NCBI GenBank assembly: GCA_964485405.1
Contig: CAZAJG010000016.1
Span: 1 to 64,000, forward strand
Reading direction: 5' to 3'
Length of the DNA: 64,000 nucleotides
DNA from: CAKZNE01 sp964485405
GTDB taxonomy: Bacteria > Bacteroidota > Bacteroidia > Flavobacteriales > Schleiferiaceae
Part shown: positions 62,632 through 64,000 of the stretch, piece by piece
How the letters are laid out: the number at the start of each line of letters is the position of its first letter
How positions within the stretch are numbered: the stretch's first letter is position 1
The notes under the pieces: model-generated
Database searches by the model: none
What the model saw: only the letters and a program-made list of their open reading frames with translations
What the model was told of the DNA's origin: nothing
Position numbers and translations under genes: made by a program

Positions 62632-64000
62632 TTAGTTATATCTGTAACGCTCAAATTTATCACGCTTAGGTTTCTTAGAATCTTCATCTCTCTCTTCATC
62701 TTCATTTTGGAATCCTAATTTATCCATAGCACATCTAAAACCAATAAAGTCTGTAGATTGATTTTCTTCTAAGTGTCTTCTGGTTCCTGGGCTTAACCAA
62801 TAAGCTCTATCCTTCCAGCTACCTCCTTTATATACTCTAGATGTATTGTCTACTAGAGTTGTTTGGGCGTAATCGTACATAGCCGCGGTTCCTTCATCAA
62901 TATCTTCCTCGTAGTAAATACTAGATTCTTGATCGCCATCTAGATAATCTTTATAATCTGCGTAGTTATAATTTCTTCTATTCAAGTTTTCTTCTTCTGT
63001 AACCTCTCTTTTTGGCAGTTCTCCAGGTAATCTAGCAATAGTACTATCGCTATTATATTGAGGTTCTTGAAGTACTTCCAGCGCACCGATTCCTTGATAA
63101 TCGTTATCGAAGGTAGTAAACAAGTTACCTCTAAATGGATTGAGATCGGTCATGTCTTCTGGTGAAAGAGGACGGTAAACGTCCAATACCCATTCCGCAA
63201 CATTACCCGCCATATCATAAAGACCAAAATCATTTGGAGGATAAAACTTTACCTGCATGGTGTAATGCGCTTGGTCATTAAGCCATCCGCCTAGACCCAT
63301 ATAATCTCCACGCCCTCTTTTGAAGTTGGCCAGCATATTTCCACGCTCTTTTTTGTCTGCATTGTGCATAGAACTTCCGCCCCATGTATATTTATTAGCA
63401 TCAACAGTACGGTTAAACTTTCTTTTGCCAATGTTCCCATAAGCAGCATATTCCCATTCTGCTTCTGTTGGAAGGCGATATTTGGGAAGAAGAATACCGT
63501 CTTCTAAAGTAACTGGACGACCTTCGTCTCCATAAGCACTATTTGGGTTGTAATCTTTTAATCCCTTCTTGTTCTGCTGTGTATATTCTCCTGAACGATA
63601 TAAATAAACTTCGGTATTGAAGTGATCCGCATCCTGTTGATCAGGAAATTTGTTGAATACACCTTCGTCAATAAGAATTTGTTCGTTTACTCGATCCGTT
63701 CTCCATGAACAAAATTTCATGGCTTGAATCCAACTTACGCCCACTACCGGATAAAAGTTGTAAGCAGGATATCTAAAATAGTTCTCAACCATGGACTCGT
63801 TCATGGAAAGTTTTTCTCTCCAAACCAAAGTATCCGGTAAAATGCTTGAATAAATTTCTGGATAGTAATCCAAGTCGAATACACGCTTCGTCCAATACAG
63901 ATATTCTCTGTAATCTATATTAGTCACTTCGTTTTCATCCATGTAAAAGGATTGTACAGTCACTTGGCGAGGGATGTTGTTCCAGTCTTTGTAAAAGTCT
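62632..64000 (-). CDS. gldJ: Gliding/T9SS lipoprotein GldJ (5' end outside the window)
   Basis: Partial gene; the frame stays open to the window edge, reading DFYKDWNNIPRQVTVQSFYM at the edge, so the GTG at 63963 is not the start. The visible ~456 residues form a formylglycine-generating-enzyme-like fold: VQSFYMDENEVTNIDYREYL, VGVSWIQAMKFCSWRTDRVN, RLPTEAEWEYAAYGN, GLYDMAGNVAEWVLDVY, and VYKGGSWKDRAYWLSPGTRR. The charged tail ends in KRDKFERYRYN. GldJ and its relative GldK are components of the gliding and type IX secretion machinery. I choose GldJ because murF follows and the tail is long and charged. A terminator lies 30 bp downstream. Confidence 0.88.
   Translation of the reverse strand, partial: DFYKDWNNIPRQVTVQSFYMDENEVTNIDYREYLYWTKRVFDLDYYPEIYSSILPDTLVWREKLSMNESMVENYFRYPAYNFYPVVGVSWIQAMKFCSWRTDRVNEQILIDEGVFNKFPDQQDADHFNTEVYLYRSGEYTQQNKKGLKDYNPNSAYGDEGRPVTLEDGILLPKYRLPTEAEWEYAAYGNIGKRKFNRTVDANKYTWGGSSMHNADKKERGNMLANFKRGRGDYMGLGGWLNDQAHYTMQVKFYPPNDFGLYDMAGNVAEWVLDVYRPLSPEDMTDLNPFRGNLFTTFDNDYQGIGALEVLQEPQYNSDSTIARLPGELPKREVTEEENLNRRNYNYADYKDYLDGDQESSIYYEEDIDEGTAAMYDYAQTTLVDNTSRVYKGGSWKDRAYWLSPGTRRHLEENQSTDFIGFRCAMDKLGFQNEDEERDEDSKKPKRDKFERYRYN

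Overview
The window comes from a member of the Bacteroidota, most probably a marine or aquatic flavobacterium-like lineage. The evidence is type IX secretion and gliding genes (a gldJ-like gene beside murF, a PorP/SprF protein, CHU_C and Por-type sorting tails), LytTR response regulators paired with beta-propeller histidine kinases, TANNTTTG-type -7 promoter boxes, AT-rich DNA and few recognisable Shine-Dalgarno sites. No rRNA, CRISPR array, integrase or insertion sequence was seen.

Layout. 1-3.7 kb (minus): a propeller histidine kinase and LytTR regulator. 4.0-6.9 kb (plus): a four-gene run of small MscS channel, RimB-like retropepsin, RimK glutamate ligase and an M14 deacylase/peptidase. 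7.0-7.3 kb: a lone ArsR-type repressor. 7.7-28.4 kb (plus): a six-gene, nearly gapless 20.7-kb operon ending at a strong terminator. It encodes an 883-aa secreted modular protein, a Skp/OmpH-like chaperone, a lipoprotein, a 2112-aa SpvB/TcB-like protein, a small exported protein and a 3294-aa YD-repeat/Rhs protein. 28.6-32.4 kb: a second propeller kinase (frameshifted in this sequence) plus LytTR regulator. 32.4-33.8 kb: two hypothetical genes on the minus strand with a structured, possibly transcribed intergenic segment. 34.1-41.9 kb: a T9SS surface-protein cassette (1620-aa CHU_C protein, PorP/SprF, TPR-PD40-OmpA protein). 41.9-42.4 kb: tRNA-Val followed by a tiny GIY-YIG nuclease gene and a second copy of the tRNA 3' half with its terminator. 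42.7-48.6 kb: a 1963-aa T9SS-secreted CUB/PKD protein. 48.7-50.0 kb: a cysteine-dioxygenase-like cupin and a TauE-type sulfite exporter. 50.1-64 kb: mostly housekeeping and transport (lipoprotein, NdpA-like nucleoid protein, metal-linked TonB receptor operon, AI-2E transporter, NhaD, Glu/Leu/Phe/Val dehydrogenase, AnmK, acyl-CoA dehydrogenase, MurF, partial GldJ).

Most interesting parts. (1) The Rhs operon carries what looks like a Tc/Rhs cage split into a TcB-like and a TcC-like protein, with its own periplasmic chaperone and lipoprotein. Its Rhs core is interrupted by two jelly-roll-like modules, and it has no recognisable toxin or immunity gene. (2) The tRNA-Val/GIY-YIG locus has the anatomy of a minimal mobile unit of 354 bp. 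It sits in the tRNA 3' half, keeps the tRNA intact, and is bounded by a direct repeat that includes the terminator. (3) Smaller signals are a hairpin directly before the Rhs operon start codon, a cupin with one expected iron ligand replaced, a one-base frameshift in the second kinase, and a terminator whose U-tract touches the murF start codon.

Everything was read by eye and by family knowledge. No similarity search, folding or structure prediction was run, so domain limits are approximate.
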